Below are positions 1 to 8,936 of a DNA stretch of 64,000 nucleotides, piece after piece. Each line of letters opens with the position of its first letter. The stretch's first letter is position 1. The stretch is from Peredibacter starrii (lineage in GTDB: Bacteria; Bdellovibrionota; Bacteriovoracia; Bacteriovoracales; Bacteriovoracaceae), in NCBI RefSeq assembly GCF_034259205.1, contig NZ_CP139487.1, forward strand, positions 2,294,001-2,358,000, written 5' to 3'. Made by a program: the position numbers and the translations under genes. Under the pieces are notes generated by a model, which was given only the letters and a program-made list of their open reading frames with translations, searched no databases and was not told the DNA's origin.

Positions 1-1
1 T

Positions 2-586
2 TCTCGTCCGCTTGATAAAAACCGTAATGGAATCGCCATCTCTGAAGGTGGATGTGTTTACGTACTTGAGCGTCTTTCAGATGCTAAAAAACGTAATGCT
101 AAAATCTACGCGGAGATCGTGGGCTACGCGATTAACTCTGATGCCTCAGACTTCGTTAACCCGAATACTGATCGTCAGGTAGAGTGTATGCACAAAGCGC
201 TTAAGAAAGCGGGTTTAAAACCTTCTGACATCGATATCTTGAATATGCATGCAACTGGAACCGGAACTGGTGACGTTAATGAAACTCTGGCCGTTCGTCG
301 TGCTTTTGAAGATTCAAATAAGACTTACGTGAATTTCACGAAAGGTCACATCGGTCACTGTATGGGTGCTGCAGGTTCATTAGAGCTTGCTGGAAACATT
401 CCAAGCTTTGATGATGGTGTAGTTCATCCTGGTATGAACATTACAGAACTAGATCCAGAGTGTGATATTAAGAACCTCGTTTATAATCAGCCAAAACAAG
501 TCGGCAACATTAACTACATTCTGAACAATTCATTCGGAATGCTAGGAATTAACTCAGCACTTATTGTTAAGAAGTTTACTGCTTAA
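2..586 (+). CDS. Beta-ketoacyl-ACP synthase (KAS I/II type), C-terminal part, truncated by window edge
   Basis: The reading frame is open from base 2, so the true start lies upstream; 194 residues are visible. This is the C-terminal half of a thiolase-fold condensing enzyme that elongates acyl-ACP with malonyl-ACP. Both catalytic histidines are visible: HATGTGTGD (His83 of the visible part) and GHCMGAAG (His119), 36 residues apart as in FabF. The catalytic cysteine would lie off the window. The segment before them (ISEGGCVYVLE) matches the conserved GEGA-type strand. The stop codon is followed after 10 nt by an acyl carrier protein, so the pair probably works together. It could be a FabF paralogue or a KS of a specialised polyene/fatty-acid locus; the ole genes downstream favour a dedicated role. 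The internal GTG at 119 is not a start, because homology continues upstream of it. Confidence 0.88.
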   Translation, partial: SRPLDKNRNGIAISEGGCVYVLERLSDAKKRNAKIYAEIVGYAINSDASDFVNPNTDRQVECMHKALKKAGLKPSDIDILNMHATGTGTGDVNETLAVRRAFEDSNKTYVNFTKGHIGHCMGAAGSLELAGNIPSFDDGVVHPGMNITELDPECDIKNLVYNQPKQVGNINYILNNSFGMLGINSALIVKKFTA

Positions 587-596
587 GGAGAACTAT

Positions 597-839
597 ATGG
601 ACGTACGTCAAATCGTTATTGATATCATTTCTGATATCGCCCCTGATGAAGATACATCAAACCTTGATGACAAGGTTTCTCTTCGTGAACAACTAGATCT
701 AGATTCTATGGATTTCCTGGACATCGTTATGGAGCTTAGAAAGCGTCATAAAATTGAAGTTCCTCAGGAAGACTATCCAAAGCTAGCGACACTTGAATCA
801 TGTGTTGCTTACCTTTCACCAAAATTCGTTACAGCTTAA
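597..839 (+). CDS. Acyl carrier protein
   Basis: An 80-residue acidic helical protein. The phosphopantetheine attachment serine is Ser37 in the motif LDLDSMDF, with the usual hydrophobic positions after it (FLDIVMEL). The ATG at 597 is preceded by AAGGAG (585-590), which overlaps the stop of the upstream KAS, so the two are translationally linked. It carries the growing acyl chain as a thioester. Its position between a KAS and the ole genes suggests it is a specialised carrier rather than the housekeeping AcpP, which usually sits in the fabD-fabG-acpP-fabF cluster. That role is inferred; the family assignment itself is clear. Confidence 0.92.
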   Translation: MDVRQIVIDIISDIAPDEDTSNLDDKVSLREQLDLDSMDFLDIVMELRKRHKIEVPQEDYPKLATLESCVAYLSPKFVTA

Positions 840-843
840 TTCA

Positions 844-2244
844 ATGAGATACGATGCAATTGTCATCGGTGCCGGGATGTCGGGGCTTGCCGCCGGCATC
901 CGATTGGCAATGTTTGATAAGAAGGTCGTGGTTCTAGAGAAGCACTCCATTCCTGGAGGGCTCAATTCCTATTACCAACGAAGAAACTTTGATAGGGGTG
1001 GCATTCGTCAATTTGATGTGGGCCTTCACGCCCTTACTAATTTTATTAAGAAAGGCGAGAAGGGTAAACCATTCTCAAAACTCTTAAAACAGCTTCGTCT
1101 TTCTTACGACGATTTCAAGCTTTGTCCTCAAACTCATTCGAAAATTTCTTTTCCAGGCATGGAGCTAAAATTCTCCAATGACTTTGAGTTACTTCAGAAC
1201 GAAGTTTATGAAAAGTTTCCTCATCAGATCGACGCTTTCAATAAACTCGTTGATAAAGTTCGCACATTTGATGAATTGAATTTAAATCAAGGCTATTCAT
1301 CTTCAAGAGAAGTACTCAAGCAACTTATCTCTGATGAGCTTCTGGTTGAGATGCTTCTTTGTCCTCTTCTGATCTATGGCTCGGCCTGGGAAGATGATAT
1401 GGACTTTGCTCAATTCGTGATCATGTTCAAGTCGCTTTACTTCGAAGGTTTCTCACGCCCAGAAGGTGGGGTTCGCACTATCATTTCTCTACTTATGAAA
1501 AAGTTAGAAGATGCGGGAGGAGAAATTCGTTTTAAAGCGGCAGTAAATGAGATCCTGACAAATGATCAAGGTGCCGCAGTAGGTGTGAATGTTGGTGGTG
1601 AAGTTCTTGAGGCCCCAGTTATTCTTTCATCGATTGGTTACCCTGAGACTGTAAAACTCACTCAGAAAATGGAAATTGCTCCTCGCGTGGGTGCCATGAC
1701 GTTCTTAGAGAGTATTTTTGTCTTTGATAAAAAGATTCCTCAGAGCTCGAACGATTCAACTATCGTTTTCTATAATAACGCTCCTGAGTACGCTTATCGC
1801 CCGGCCAAGAATTACTTTGATGCCACTTCAGCAGTTGTTTGTTTTCCAGATAACTACGAGGCCCACAAGACTGAAGGCGAGGGCACGATTCGTATTACTT
1901 ATATGGCCAACTACCATCAGTGGCGTGAACTAGGTCGTACGGACTACGATGAAATGAAGGACAAAGTAAGTGCCAGTGCACTTGAACTCGTTCAAAAACT
2001 TACTCCTGGTTTTGATGGCAAACTTCTCTTTAAAGATATTTTCTCTCCGATGACCATTGAGCGCTATACCTGGCACTTAAACGGCACGGTCTATGGTTCC
2101 ATTGATAAGACCCGCGATGGGCGTACACCAGTGAAGAACCTCTTTATAATTGGAACCGATCAAGGTTTCCTTGGAATCGTAGGATCCATGCTCTCCGGGA
2201 TTTCGATGGCAAATCTCCATGGCCTTATGGGAGCTGATGCATGA
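844..2244 (+). CDS. FAD-dependent oxidoreductase of the phytoene desaturase/carotenoid isomerase family
   Basis: A 466-residue protein starting with a Rossmann dinucleotide site (VIGAGMSGLAAG, residues 7-18) followed by the acidic end of the second strand (VVVLEKHSIPGG). Near the C terminus the second FAD motif is visible (NLFIIGTDQG, then a GIVGSMLSG helix). These are hallmarks of the CrtI/CrtISO/RetSat superfamily, whose members desaturate, isomerise or saturate polyenes. The ATG at 844 is chosen because the Rossmann strand starts directly there; an upstream in-frame ATG would overlap the ACP gene. Its stop overlaps the oleA start (ATGA). No phytoene synthase is in the window, so the substrate is more likely an acyl chain than a carotenoid; this is inference. 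A second family member lies at 10852-12273. Confidence 0.85.
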   Translation: MRYDAIVIGAGMSGLAAGIRLAMFDKKVVVLEKHSIPGGLNSYYQRRNFDRGGIRQFDVGLHALTNFIKKGEKGKPFSKLLKQLRLSYDDFKLCPQTHSKISFPGMELKFSNDFELLQNEVYEKFPHQIDAFNKLVDKVRTFDELNLNQGYSSSREVLKQLISDELLVEMLLCPLLIYGSAWEDDMDFAQFVIMFKSLYFEGFSRPEGGVRTIISLLMKKLEDAGGEIRFKAAVNEILTNDQGAAVGVNVGGEVLEAPVILSSIGYPETVKLTQKMEIAPRVGAMTFLESIFVFDKKIPQSSNDSTIVFYNNAPEYAYRPAKNYFDATSAVVCFPDNYEAHKTEGEGTIRITYMANYHQWRELGRTDYDEMKDKVSASALELVQKLTPGFDGKLLFKDIFSPMTIERYTWHLNGTVYGSIDKTRDGRTPVKNLFIIGTDQGFLGIVGSMLSGISMANLHGLMGADA

Positions 2245-3269
2245 AATTTGAAAACCTGAGACTTCATTCTTTTGGTTATCAAGAACCAGCGGAGTTTATG
2301 ACTTCCGATGAGATGGAAGAGAAAATGCGCTCACTGTATGAGAGAGCAAAACTTCCTTTTGGAAGACTCGAGCTGCAAACCGGGATTAAGCGCCGTGGTT
2401 TCTGGCCTAAAGGCACTCGTCCCAGCACGATTGCGAGTCAGGCGGCTGAAAAGATCTTGAAACATTTCCCTCGTGAAAAAATTGATCTTCTTCTTCACGC
2501 TTCGGTTTGTCGTGATTTTCTTGAGCCCGCAACTGCCGCTCAAGTTCACTTTAATCTTAAGCTTTCTCCACATTGTATGATCTCGGATCTTTCAAACGCT
2601 TGCCTGGGCGTACTTTCAAGTATTCTCATGGCCGGACAAATGATTGAACGAGGTGTGATTAAGACCGCTCTTATCGTTTCAGGTGAGAACGCAGGTCCTT
2701 TGATTGAAGAGACACTTAATCATTTAAATACTGATCCCAATATGGATCGAAAGCGCATTAAGCCTTATATGGCCTCACTCACGATCGGTTCTGCGGCCGT
2801 GGCGTTTCTTTTAACTCACGCGAGCCTTGCTCCAGATGCGCCCAAAATTATTGGTGGGTCTACGCTCACAGATTCGGGTGCAGTTGAACTTTGTCAGGGT
2901 GATGGATCAACTCAAGGTCTCATGATGGAAACGGATTCTGAGGCGCTTCTCAAGGCCGGGGTGAAGCTTTCACAAGACAATTGGGAAAAAGCACGTGCCA
3001 TCCTGGGGTGGAAAAATTCAGAAGTTGATAAGATCATTCCACATCAGGTGGGAACTGCCCACCGCCTGGCGATGCTTACAGAGCTTGGTCTTCCAACAGA
3101 TCGTGACTTTCAAACATTTGAACAATTCGGAAATACTGGTTCTGCCGCTCTTCCTTTAACACTAATGAAGGCAAGTGAGGCCGGCTTCTTTAAACCAAAA
3201 GATAAAATTGCATTACTAGGGATCGGCAGCGGTCTTACTAGCACAATGCTCGGAATGGAGTGGGCATGA
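2241..3269 (+). CDS. oleA: OleA-type thiolase (acyl-CoA head-to-head Claisen condensing enzyme)
   Basis: A 342-residue FabH/thiolase-fold enzyme. OleA condenses two long-chain acyl-CoAs to a 2-alkyl-3-ketoacid. Catalytic residues are visible: Cys121 in SNACLGV, His268 in IPHQVG, Asn298 in FGNTGSA, plus the motif SVCRDFLEP with Glu95. That motif corresponds to the glutamate OleA inserts into the partner's active site, and it separates OleA from ordinary FabH. The gene overlaps the FAD protein by ATGA at its start and oleB by ATGA at its end. The neighbours encode OleB and OleC, which confirms the assignment. Without OleB/C/D activity the product would decarboxylate to a ketone. Confidence is high on family and context. 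Confidence 0.9.
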   Translation: MKFENLRLHSFGYQEPAEFMTSDEMEEKMRSLYERAKLPFGRLELQTGIKRRGFWPKGTRPSTIASQAAEKILKHFPREKIDLLLHASVCRDFLEPATAAQVHFNLKLSPHCMISDLSNACLGVLSSILMAGQMIERGVIKTALIVSGENAGPLIEETLNHLNTDPNMDRKRIKPYMASLTIGSAAVAFLLTHASLAPDAPKIIGGSTLTDSGAVELCQGDGSTQGLMMETDSEALLKAGVKLSQDNWEKARAILGWKNSEVDKIIPHQVGTAHRLAMLTELGLPTDRDFQTFEQFGNTGSAALPLTLMKASEAGFFKPKDKIALLGIGSGLTSTMLGMEWA

Positions 3270-4144
3270 ATGCCATCAGAGAAAAAATTAAAGAACTTGG
3301 TTTAGAGAAGGTTTATCCTTTCCGCTCTCATTTTCTTCAATTGGGAAAACATAATCTTCATTACGTGGACGAGGGCCAGGGGAAACCTATCCTTATGCTT
3401 CACGGAAATCCGACATGGTCATTTTACTATCGTAATTTGATTCAGACTTTCTCTCCGAAGTTCAGAACAATTGTTCCGGACCATATGGGATGTGGAATGT
3501 CGGACAAGCCCCAGGACTATGAATACACGCTTGAGACTCACATCCAGAACACTTATCAGCTGATTCGCTTCCTTGGTCTAAGTAAGATCACACTCATCGT
3601 TCACGATTGGGGTGGGGCAATTGGTTTTGGTCTAGTGACAAGATACCCTGAACTCTTTGAAAAAATTGTTATCTTGAATACGGCCGCTTATCCGAGCGAG
3701 CACATTCCTCAGCGTATTAATCTTCTTCGCCAGGGCAAATTTGGTGAGTGGTTAACTCGTAAGTGGAACCTCTTCGCGTGGCCCGCGACTTTCATGACAA
3801 CAACGAAAGCACTTCCTAAGGCCATTAAGGCCGGCTACCTTCTGCCTTATGATTCTTGGGACAACCGCATTGCAGTTGCTCGCTTCGTTCAAGATATTCC
3901 CATGGAGCGCGACCATAAAACCTGGAAGACTCTAAGTGAAATTGAGGCGAAATTAAAATCTCTTCCTCAGCCAAAGCTCATCCTTTGGGGCGGCAAGGAC
4001 TTCTGTTTCAATCATCACTTCTTTGAGAAGTGGGTTGAAATCTATCCAGACGCCAATGCTCATTGGTTTGCTAAAGCTGGCCACTACATTCTTGAAGATG
4101 CTTTGGATGACGTAAGCACAAAAATCTGGGAGTTCATTCGATGA
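3266..4144 (+). CDS. oleB: OleB-type alpha/beta hydrolase (beta-lactone decarboxylase)
   Basis: A 292-residue alpha/beta hydrolase of the haloalkane-dehalogenase-like group. Features: the HGNPTW oxyanion motif (residues 46-51), the nucleophile Asp114 in VHDWGGAIG, Asp245 in GGKDF and His273 in GHYILED. An Asp rather than Ser nucleophile is typical of dehalogenases and OleB. OleB converts a cis-beta-lactone into a cis-olefin and carbon dioxide. The ATG at 3266 forms an ATGA overlap with the oleA stop and is preferred over the GTG six bases upstream. The stop overlaps the oleC ATG in the same way. A stand-alone dehalogenase is the alternative, but the flanking oleA and oleC make it unlikely. 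Confidence 0.88.
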   Translation: MNAIREKIKELGLEKVYPFRSHFLQLGKHNLHYVDEGQGKPILMLHGNPTWSFYYRNLIQTFSPKFRTIVPDHMGCGMSDKPQDYEYTLETHIQNTYQLIRFLGLSKITLIVHDWGGAIGFGLVTRYPELFEKIVILNTAAYPSEHIPQRINLLRQGKFGEWLTRKWNLFAWPATFMTTTKALPKAIKAGYLLPYDSWDNRIAVARFVQDIPMERDHKTWKTLSEIEAKLKSLPQPKLILWGGKDFCFNHHFFEKWVEIYPDANAHWFAKAGHYILEDALDDVSTKIWEFIR

Positions 4145-5733
4145 ATATTGCACACCGGATCCGGGAAGTTTCAAAGAGAATTCCTGATAAAAAATCCGTG
4201 GTGCTGGCGCGAGACGGAAGTTCTTATACCTTCCGCGAATTCGAAGAACGTTCAAATCAAATTGCTAATCGCCTGGTAAAACTGGGAATCACGCCAGGGA
4301 TGCGAACTCTTTTATTCGTGAAACCTTGTCTCGATTTCTCTGTTATTACCTTTGCCCTTTTTAAAGTCGGTGCGGTTCCGGTTCTGATCGATCCAGGTAT
4401 GGGTCTTCCGAATCTTTTAAACTCAGTCAAACAAGTCAAACCGGAAGCAATTGTATCGATTGGCATGGTTCACTGGCTTCGTCGATTTAAGAAAGAATAC
4501 TTTCAAAATCTCAAAGTTAAGGTCTCTTTAAGTCCGGTGGGTGGAAGCACTCATCATCTTTACGATGGCCTTTCACAGGAATCTAAAAGTTTCACTCCAA
4601 TAGAGATGAAACCAACTGATCCTTCAGCGATTCTTTTCACGAGCGGCGGAACTGGAATTCCTAAAGGGGTGAACTACACTCATGGAATTTTAAACGCACA
4701 AACAGATGCTCTTCGCGAGATGTTTTCTCTGGATGAAACACAAACTGATCTTCCAGGTTTTCCGTTATTCGCTCTATTTACCTTGGCGATGGGTATGACA
4801 TCTGTGATTCCAGAAATGGATCCAACTAAACCCGCAAAGTGTGATCCGAAAAAAATCATTAAGAACATCCAAGACCATCGCATCTCATTTGTGGCCGGAT
4901 CTCCTGCGATCTGGGACCGAGTAGGGAAGTATTGTCTTAAACACAACATCAAGCTCCCGACAGTAAAACAGGTCGTGATGTTTGGTGCCCCGGTGCGCGC
5001 AGAAATTCATCAGATGTTTAAACAGATTCTCGTGAGTGGTGATACTTATACGCCTTACGGAGCAACTGAGTGTTTACCAGTGAGTCTTATCTCTGGAAGT
5101 GAAGTTCTAAATCATCATCTTCCGCAAATGCTTCAAGGTGATGGCACCTGTATTGGTAAGGCCGTACCAGGTGTTCAGATCAATATTATTAAAACTACGG
5201 ATATTCCGGAGACGCAATTATCAATGCTAAAACCGGGAGAAATCGGCGAAATCGTTGTAACTGGCCTGCAGGTGACTCCAGGCTACTTTGAAATGGATCA
5301 CGAAACTGCCAAGGCCAAGATCACTCAGGACGGAAAGCTTTGGCACCGTATGGGTGACCTGGGTTGGATGGATCAGAAAGGAAATCTTTGGTTCTTGGGT
5401 CGTAAGGCCCATCGAGTTGATGGAAATAATCAGACATTTTATTCGATTCAGATGGAATCAATTTTTAATCAGCATCCGGCTATTAAAAGATCTGCCTTAG
5501 TGAAACTGAAAGTCGGCGATGCCATTGTGCCTGGACTGGTTATTGAGCGAAAAGATGGCGGAACTCGTATGAGTGATGCTTTCTTGAAGGAGCTTGAAGT
5601 GTTGGCCCAGACAACACACTTTACGAAACACATTAAGCATTTCTTTTTACATGCGGCCTTCCCAGTAGACGTACGTCACAACATCAAGATTGATCGCTTA
5701 AAGCTTTCTCAGTGGGCACAAGAACGAGTTTAG
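4141..5733 (+). CDS. oleC: OleC-type AMP-dependent synthetase (beta-lactone synthetase)
   Basis: A 530-residue adenylate-forming enzyme (ANL superfamily). The phosphate-binding motif is AILFTSGGTGIPKG (residues 163-176). Further motifs are TPYGATE (A5), GELWHRMGD-like text (KLWHRMGDLGW, A7) and GRKAHRV (A8). OleC activates a 2-alkyl-3-hydroxyacid and closes it to a beta-lactone. The start overlaps the oleB stop (ATGA). The gene ends the oleABC unit; a new start with its own ribosome site (GGTGGAG) follows for a permease 60 bases on. By sequence alone an acyl-CoA ligase would be possible; the operon with oleA and oleB decides the call. Confidence 0.88.
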   Translation: MNIAHRIREVSKRIPDKKSVVLARDGSSYTFREFEERSNQIANRLVKLGITPGMRTLLFVKPCLDFSVITFALFKVGAVPVLIDPGMGLPNLLNSVKQVKPEAIVSIGMVHWLRRFKKEYFQNLKVKVSLSPVGGSTHHLYDGLSQESKSFTPIEMKPTDPSAILFTSGGTGIPKGVNYTHGILNAQTDALREMFSLDETQTDLPGFPLFALFTLAMGMTSVIPEMDPTKPAKCDPKKIIKNIQDHRISFVAGSPAIWDRVGKYCLKHNIKLPTVKQVVMFGAPVRAEIHQMFKQILVSGDTYTPYGATECLPVSLISGSEVLNHHLPQMLQGDGTCIGKAVPGVQINIIKTTDIPETQLSMLKPGEIGEIVVTGLQVTPGYFEMDHETAKAKITQDGKLWHRMGDLGWMDQKGNLWFLGRKAHRVDGNNQTFYSIQMESIFNQHPAIKRSALVKLKVGDAIVPGLVIERKDGGTRMSDAFLKELEVLAQTTHFTKHIKHFFLHAAFPVDVRHNIKIDRLKLSQWAQERV

Positions 5734-5792
5734 TCGCCCTTAGTCTTGTCTTCTATACCATGGTTCGTCAGAATTTACTGGTGGAGTGACTC

Positions 5793-6854
5793 ATGCTGAA
5801 TAAGACGGAAAATAAAGTTGTTCGAATTCTCTATATCGTGGCGTTAACTATTGCGTGCGCTGTTCTGGTTTCCCCTTTTTATATACCCATTATTTTTGGT
5901 GCCTCCTTATCTCTGGCGCTGTATCCATTGCAGTTAAAGCTCGAGAGTAAGGGGCTCACACGAAATCGCGCGGCAGCGATCATTACAACTTTTTTCACTA
6001 TTATCATTTCAATTCCTGTGCTGTTCTTTTTGGTGAAAGGAACGATTGCTGTCACTCAACAACTTGAAAAGATGTCTCTGCAGGATCGCTTGAAGGATCA
6101 AGGTGTTCAAGAACTCGTCATGGATCTTAGGCAAGAAATCATAAACATCGTTCATAAGTTTTCTGCTAGGTATTCTTTCATGGACTTTCTCACCGTTAAA
6201 AAGATCGATACTTATCTTGTAACAGTGAACAATTATCTTCTGGGATTTTTCCAGGATCTTGCTTCAGGTCTTCCGCTGATTTTTATGTTCTTACTCATCA
6301 TGGTTCTTTGTATTTATTCTTTTCTTACTCATGCAGACGGAGTCAGAAAATTCTTTAAAGCGCTTCTTGGTTTTGAAGATGAGCGTATGAATCAAATAAT
6401 CAAAGTCTTTATCCGAAATTCTCGTCAGGTTTATCTCTCAAATATTGTGACCGGAGGAATTCAATCATTGATTGTAGCACTGGCCGTGTCGCTCCTTAAT
6501 CAAGGTGACTTTTTTCTCGTCTTCTTTGTGACTTTAATCTTGTCTTTTATTCCTGTTATTGGGGCCGCACCGGTGGCCTTTCTGTTTGGATTAGTTGCTT
6601 TCTTCCGAGACAACACAACGGCCGCGATTATCCTGGCGGTTGTCGGAGTTTTCACTGGTGTCGTTGATAATATACTAAGACCGTGGCTCGCTTCATTTGG
6701 GGAAAGTAAAATCCCGGCCGTGGTGGCATTTATTTGCGTTCTAGGAGGAGCGATCCTTCTAGGATTCCCGGGACTCTTTATTGGATTATTAATAGGTTCA
6801 ATTGCCTACGATTCTTTTCCCATTTTCTGGGAAGAGATCGGCAAGGATCGTTAG
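5793..6854 (+). CDS. AI-2E transporter family permease (PerM/TqsA-like)
   Basis: A 353-residue integral membrane protein with about eight hydrophobic segments: an N-terminal pair around residues 13-45, one near 65-85, then after a soluble helical stretch (about 90-150) several more to the end. The layout, and late motifs such as VTLILSFIPVIGAAPVA and the NILRPWLASFGES stretch, match the AI-2E transporter/UPF0118 family. Members export small molecules or ions; some are Na+/H+ antiporters. It follows oleC and precedes oleD, so it may sit in the same transcript. Export of an ole product is only a guess. Its stop overlaps the stop of the convergent hydrolase gene by four bases. Confidence 0.85.
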   Translation: MLNKTENKVVRILYIVALTIACAVLVSPFYIPIIFGASLSLALYPLQLKLESKGLTRNRAAAIITTFFTIIISIPVLFFLVKGTIAVTQQLEKMSLQDRLKDQGVQELVMDLRQEIINIVHKFSARYSFMDFLTVKKIDTYLVTVNNYLLGFFQDLASGLPLIFMFLLIMVLCIYSFLTHADGVRKFFKALLGFEDERMNQIIKVFIRNSRQVYLSNIVTGGIQSLIVALAVSLLNQGDFFLVFFVTLILSFIPVIGAAPVAFLFGLVAFFRDNTTAAIILAVVGVFTGVVDNILRPWLASFGESKIPAVVAFICVLGGAILLGFPGLFIGLLIGSIAYDSFPIFWEEIGKDR

Positions 6855-7843
6855 ATTAAAAACTTACGAATCTCAGCGAGAGCTTTATCTCGGATATCAT
6901 CCTTCTCTTGAAGAATTTCGTGATGAGATCCTGGACACTGAATTAGAGTACATTTGGCCTTCTTACAGAAATCAACCTGGCGACCCGGATTCACAATGAG
7001 GTCTCCTCCGGCCTGAAGAAGTAGAATAGGCGTCTGAATCTTTTTCCCATCAACATCGATTTTCTCTGTCGCGCGTAGAGCACGGTTCACCCACATTACT
7101 GTCGGACCTTCAACTGCAAGGTTGGGCCAGGTAACAAAGATGTATTTTAGGGCAGTATGGCGGACTTCACTATGTGTGTGCTCATTTGTTTCAAAGCGAT
7201 CTTCTTCCGGAATATAAGGACCGCGGTCTGGAGCATAGTTTGTGCCCTTACCAATTTGAACTAAGAAGGCCGAATAAAGTCGGGCGATCTTTTCCGGATA
7301 CGGCTTCGTGTTCATCTCCATCATGGGGGCCGAGAAGGCGGCCTTCACAAATTGCTTTGGATGTTTCGCCATATACTTTGCAGCTACGGCACCTCCCATA
7401 GAGTGAGCAAGAAGATAAAGCGGCATGTCCTTTGACTGAGGTAGAACAACTTCTTTCATCCATTGTTCCATATCAATAATGTAATTTTTAAAATTACGAA
7501 CGTGGCCTTTATTTGTGTCGCTTAGAACTCGAGTTGATTCGCCCTGTCCCTGGTGATCGATGATGAAGATATTGAATCCATCATTACGAAGATCATAAAT
7601 AAGCTCAGCATATTTCATGGAAGCTTCAGTACGGCCCGGAACGATCACGAGAGTTTTCTTGTTCTCTTTTTTGATCAGACTGTAGTGATGAATCTTCATG
7701 CCCTCAGCGTTGGTGAACTCTGAGTGATTTAAATTTTGAAAATGGGGCACGGCCTTATTGACCCAAACTTCTGGAAAATCCTTCTCAGGAATGGCCCAAA
7801 GGGAAGTCGTAGTTAATAGAAGTGCGAGAAGGGTAAATTTCAT
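6851..7843 (-). CDS. Secreted alpha/beta hydrolase, lysophospholipase/monoacylglycerol-lipase-like
   Basis: A 330-residue protein starting with a Sec signal peptide (MKFTLLALLLTTTSLWA). The hydrolase core shows the nucleophile elbow LLAHSMGGAVA (GxSxG form with Ser in HSMGG), then the Asp in LLLQAGGDLIV and the catalytic His in CPGSHHEI. The pattern follows the PldB/monoacylglycerol lipase group (hydrolase_4). The ATG at 7843 is preferred over an upstream in-frame codon at 7891 because AGAGGA lies 7 bases before it and the signal peptide starts there. It lies between oleC and oleD on the opposite strand, so it is not part of that transcript. Periplasmic or secreted lipid hydrolysis, perhaps of prey lipids, is plausible. 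Confidence 0.82.
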   Translation of the reverse strand: MKFTLLALLLTTTSLWAIPEKDFPEVWVNKAVPHFQNLNHSEFTNAEGMKIHHYSLIKKENKKTLVIVPGRTEASMKYAELIYDLRNDGFNIFIIDHQGQGESTRVLSDTNKGHVRNFKNYIIDMEQWMKEVVLPQSKDMPLYLLAHSMGGAVAAKYMAKHPKQFVKAAFSAPMMEMNTKPYPEKIARLYSAFLVQIGKGTNYAPDRGPYIPEEDRFETNEHTHSEVRHTALKYIFVTWPNLAVEGPTVMWVNRALRATEKIDVDGKKIQTPILLLQAGGDLIVNPGRQVDFCKKAKCTLIQCPGSHHEILQEKDDIRDKALAEIRKFLI

Positions 7844-7928
7844 AAATAATCCTCTTAAATTGACGTTACTAAAGCGGAAGATGTGAGTCAATGTGGACGA
7901 AAAGCCATGCAGGATTTATTATGATTAC

Positions 7929-8936
7929 ATGCGTATCCTTGTAACCGGTGGTGGAGGCTTTCTTGGCACTCACATCATCAAAGAACTCTTAAAAAACTCC
8001 TCTTACATCGTGACGAATTTCTCTCGTCATTCCTATTCCCATTTAGAAGATTTGGGCGTGCCGACGATTAAAGGTGATATTCGCAAGCGCGAAGACGTGG
8101 AAAAGGCCCTCACTCAAGGCTTTGACGCTATCTTTCATGTGGCCGCTCTGGCGGGCGTTTGGGGGAAATATGAGGACTACTACGGCATTAATTACGAAGG
8201 CACTAAAAACCTTGTAGAAGTAGCAAAATCCCAGGGCATTCAGCGTTTCGTTTATACTTCAACACCTTCAGTGGTTTTCAATAAAGATGACCTTCTGGGT
8301 GTGGGTGAAGAGCAGCCTTACGCTACTGAATTCCTTAATGCTTATTCAGAAACTAAGACCATGGCCGAGAAACTCGTCTTGGCCGCCAATGATAATCAGA
8401 ATTTTTTAACCTGTGCAATTCGTCCGCACCTCATTTGGGGCCCGGGTGATCCGCATCTTTTCCCAAGAGTGATTCAAAAAGGGAAAGAAGGAAAATTAAA
8501 GGTCGTTGGTGACGGAGAGAACCTCGTCGATATTGTATTCGTTGAGAATGCGGCCCTCGCCCACGTTCAGGCCTTTGAGCATTTAAAACCTCATAGTCGT
8601 GTTTGCGGACAGGCCTACTTTATTGGACAAGAGCGTCCGGTGAAGCTCTGGGGTTTCATTAATCAGATTCTGGGTTTTGTAAAAGTAGATCCTGTGATGA
8701 ATTCGATTGATGTCACGACCGCTTACCGCATTGGCTGGTTACTTGAGAAAGTATTCAAGGTGCTTGGCATTCAAAAACCTGAGCCACCGATGACACGATT
8801 TGTGGCCCTGAACCTTGGAAAGTCTCATTATTTCTCTCATGAGAAAGCGAAACGAGATTTTGGATATTATCCCAAGGTCTCAATTGAAGAAGGTCTAAAG
8901 AAGACCTTCTCCTATCGAGATTTAATCAAAGATTGA
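7929..8936 (+). CDS. oleD: OleD-type NAD(P)-dependent 2-alkyl-3-oxoalkanoate reductase
   Basis: A 335-residue extended short-chain dehydrogenase (NAD-dependent epimerase/3-beta-HSD type). The cofactor site GGGGFLG is at residues 7-13 and the catalytic YSETK gives Tyr139 and Lys143. OleD reduces the OleA product to the 2-alkyl-3-hydroxyacid that OleC cyclises. The AALAGVWGKYEDYYGINYEG stretch resembles known OleD proteins. The ATG at 7929 starts directly on the first beta strand; the upstream in-frame codon at 7893 would add an unrelated leader. In many bacteria oleD sits directly with oleABC; here a permease and an opposing lipase gene intervene. Its 3' end overlaps the convergent fabI-like gene by 25 bases. 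Confidence 0.8.
   Translation: MRILVTGGGGFLGTHIIKELLKNSSYIVTNFSRHSYSHLEDLGVPTIKGDIRKREDVEKALTQGFDAIFHVAALAGVWGKYEDYYGINYEGTKNLVEVAKSQGIQRFVYTSTPSVVFNKDDLLGVGEEQPYATEFLNAYSETKTMAEKLVLAANDNQNFLTCAIRPHLIWGPGDPHLFPRVIQKGKEGKLKVVGDGENLVDIVFVENAALAHVQAFEHLKPHSRVCGQAYFIGQERPVKLWGFINQILGFVKVDPVMNSIDVTTAYRIGWLLEKVFKVLGIQKPEPPMTRFVALNLGKSHYFSHEKAKRDFGYYPKVSIEEGLKKTFSYRDLIKD
8888..8910. other. Perfect 9-bp hairpin inside the 3' end of oleD
   Basis: AGAAGGTCT (8888-8896) and AGACCTTCT (8902-8910) form a perfect stem with a five-base loop. It lies within the last codons of oleD, just before the overlap with the convergent fabI-like gene. No T-tract follows on either strand, so it is not a standard intrinsic terminator. 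It may still slow convergent transcription or protect mRNA ends; that is inference. Confidence 0.4.

Noticed and set aside
119-586. A complete short ketoacyl synthase gene starting at the GTG at 119
   Set aside because: The frame and family similarity continue upstream to base 2, so the GTG is internal to a gene cut by the window edge.
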